This document shows positions 59,240 to 60,000 of a DNA stretch of 60,000 nucleotides, in pieces. This stretch comes from Liolophura sinensis. Taxonomy: Eukaryota; Mollusca; Polyplacophora; Chitonida; Chitonidae. A program made the position numbers and the translations under genes. The stretch spans positions 6,016,001 through 6,076,000 of the forward strand of contig NC_088304.1 in assembly GCF_032854445.1 (NCBI RefSeq), read 5' to 3'. The notes beneath the pieces are model-generated. The model was not told the origin of the DNA, ran no database searches, and saw nothing but the letters and a program-made list of their open reading frames with translations. Numbering within the stretch: the stretch's first letter is position 1; every line of letters starts with the position of its first letter.

Positions 59240-60000
59240 TCAGCTGGATGATATTGCGTCCCATTTTAGATACGATACCGTATTGCACTTCACACATTTT
59301 GGATTTTTGGGGATTCCCCTTGGGTCCGATCTTCCATGGGATGGAACAATTTGCATTTCTGCATCTGTGTCACGGCACATTCTGACGATATCAATCTCTT
59401 TGGTATAAATGACTTCTACCTTGATGTGAGAATTGACAAGATATTCGGAATGACCAGCTACCACTTGCAAGAAGGGATTTCCTGAGGGTAACGCCAGTAA
59501 ACACTCTTCGCACATTTTATAAGCATCTGTGTCTTTTTCACAAAGGACAAGATTTACATGGTGTGAGTTTTGCTTGTCTCTGTCCAAACAATAAAAGTCC
59601 GCAAAATAGAGTTTCCATGACCCAGTATTTTGCAGTAACTCTGTGAGTGGTACCAAAAATCGATGAGGCCCAAAGGGTGAATAGACTAGAGGCAACTTTG
59701 ACTTCCTCGATATGGCTGTGGAGAAAAACAGCCCCTTAAGTCTGTTGGTAATAGGACACTTTGGGTCGCCAGTGTTGTCTTTCAGGTAGGGGTGCATAAC
59801 TCCACCGTGATTTAGGAATATGTCACCAAAATACTCCTTGGACTTATCGCGGTATAAAAAAGTTGCTTGGCTCATGGCTGCGTTTGTTTGTTTGTTAGGC
59901 CCAAGGAAATCCAAGGCTCGTTTGTACAAACAGATAGCAGTCATTTTTGGTCCGAGGCCAACAAGCTCTGCAAAGTCGAGAGGCTCGCCAACGCCGATAT
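59240..60000 (-). CDS. PHYHIP-family protein, second copy (5' end outside the window)
   Basis: Read on the minus strand, the frame enters at the window edge (GVGEPLDFAELVGLGPKM, matching SVGEPQDIAELVGHGPKM of gene 1) and ends at TGA 59240-59242. Gene 1's C-terminal blocks are kept: FLYRDKSKEYF, PYLKDNTGDP, LKGLFFST, PFGPHRF, YFADFYC and PKCVKCN. A few residues are inserted before PFGPHRF (SKLPLVYS) and the tail differs (KWDAISSS). The ATG inside the window is internal. The visible part has no intron. The gene converges with gene 1 on the LINE/SINE-rich interval. Confidence 0.9.
   Translation of the reverse strand, partial: IGVGEPLDFAELVGLGPKMTAICLYKRALDFLGPNKQTNAAMSQATFLYRDKSKEYFGDIFLNHGGVMHPYLKDNTGDPKCPITNRLKGLFFSTAISRKSKLPLVYSPFGPHRFLVPLTELLQNTGSWKLYFADFYCLDRDKQNSHHVNLVLCEKDTDAYKMCEECLLALPSGNPFLQVVAGHSEYLVNSHIKVEVIYTKEIDIVRMCRDTDAEMQIVPSHGRSDPRGIPKNPKCVKCNTVSYLKWDAISSS

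Overview
The window is animal nuclear DNA. It has spliced exons with GT/AG borders, long AT-rich introns, many tandem repeats, tRNA-derived SINEs, LINE remnants and a hAT transposon. The dominant SINE ends in (AAAT)n next to a block reading 'cggcgtaaaacaccaat'. A second SINE ends in (ACTC)n after 'cgacgttaaacccc'. Both look like repeats common in molluscan genomes, so I suggest a mollusc; the species cannot be told from the sequence.

Layout. (1) About 0.5-20.2 kb: one minus-strand multi-exon gene. I assembled seven exons (20173-20089, 17721-17679, 13281-13173, 7922-7879, 6066-6032, 4316-4188, 3600-3331) whose reading phases all join without a stop. The last of them resembles the short core of FAM216 proteins. 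Its introns are packed with unrelated tandem arrays (units of about 27, 32, 44-to-59, 87 and 91 bp), and the 91-bp array is built from the gene's own first coding exon plus flank. (2) 20.2-28.2 kb: no gene recognised; a 44-bp tandem array and several SINEs. (3) 28889-45659: a direct tandem duplication of about 6.5 kb. Copy A (28889-39157) carries a 3.7-kb hAT transposon. Copy B (39164-45659) preserves the empty site. Each copy holds a gene for an unrecognised five-TM protein with a large predicted extracellular domain; it is open in copy B (43690-44889) and frameshifted in copy A (37108-38306). (4) 48983-50104 (+) and 59240-60000 (-, running off the window): two uninterrupted, convergently oriented genes of the PHYHIP (phytanoyl-CoA hydroxylase-interacting protein) family. 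(5) Between them: a decayed LINE whose endonuclease region contains seven tandem 151-bp copies of itself, and a cluster of same-orientation SINEs at 55.1-58.4 kb.

The main theme is local duplication at every scale: coding pieces turned into satellites (91-bp exon array, 151-bp endonuclease array), a gene-sized tandem duplication marked by a later transposon insertion, and a short dispersed motif that recurs downstream of several of the genes. I see no operon, CRISPR array, rRNA or stand-alone tRNA gene. All identifications are by eye from the sequence; no database search was run.
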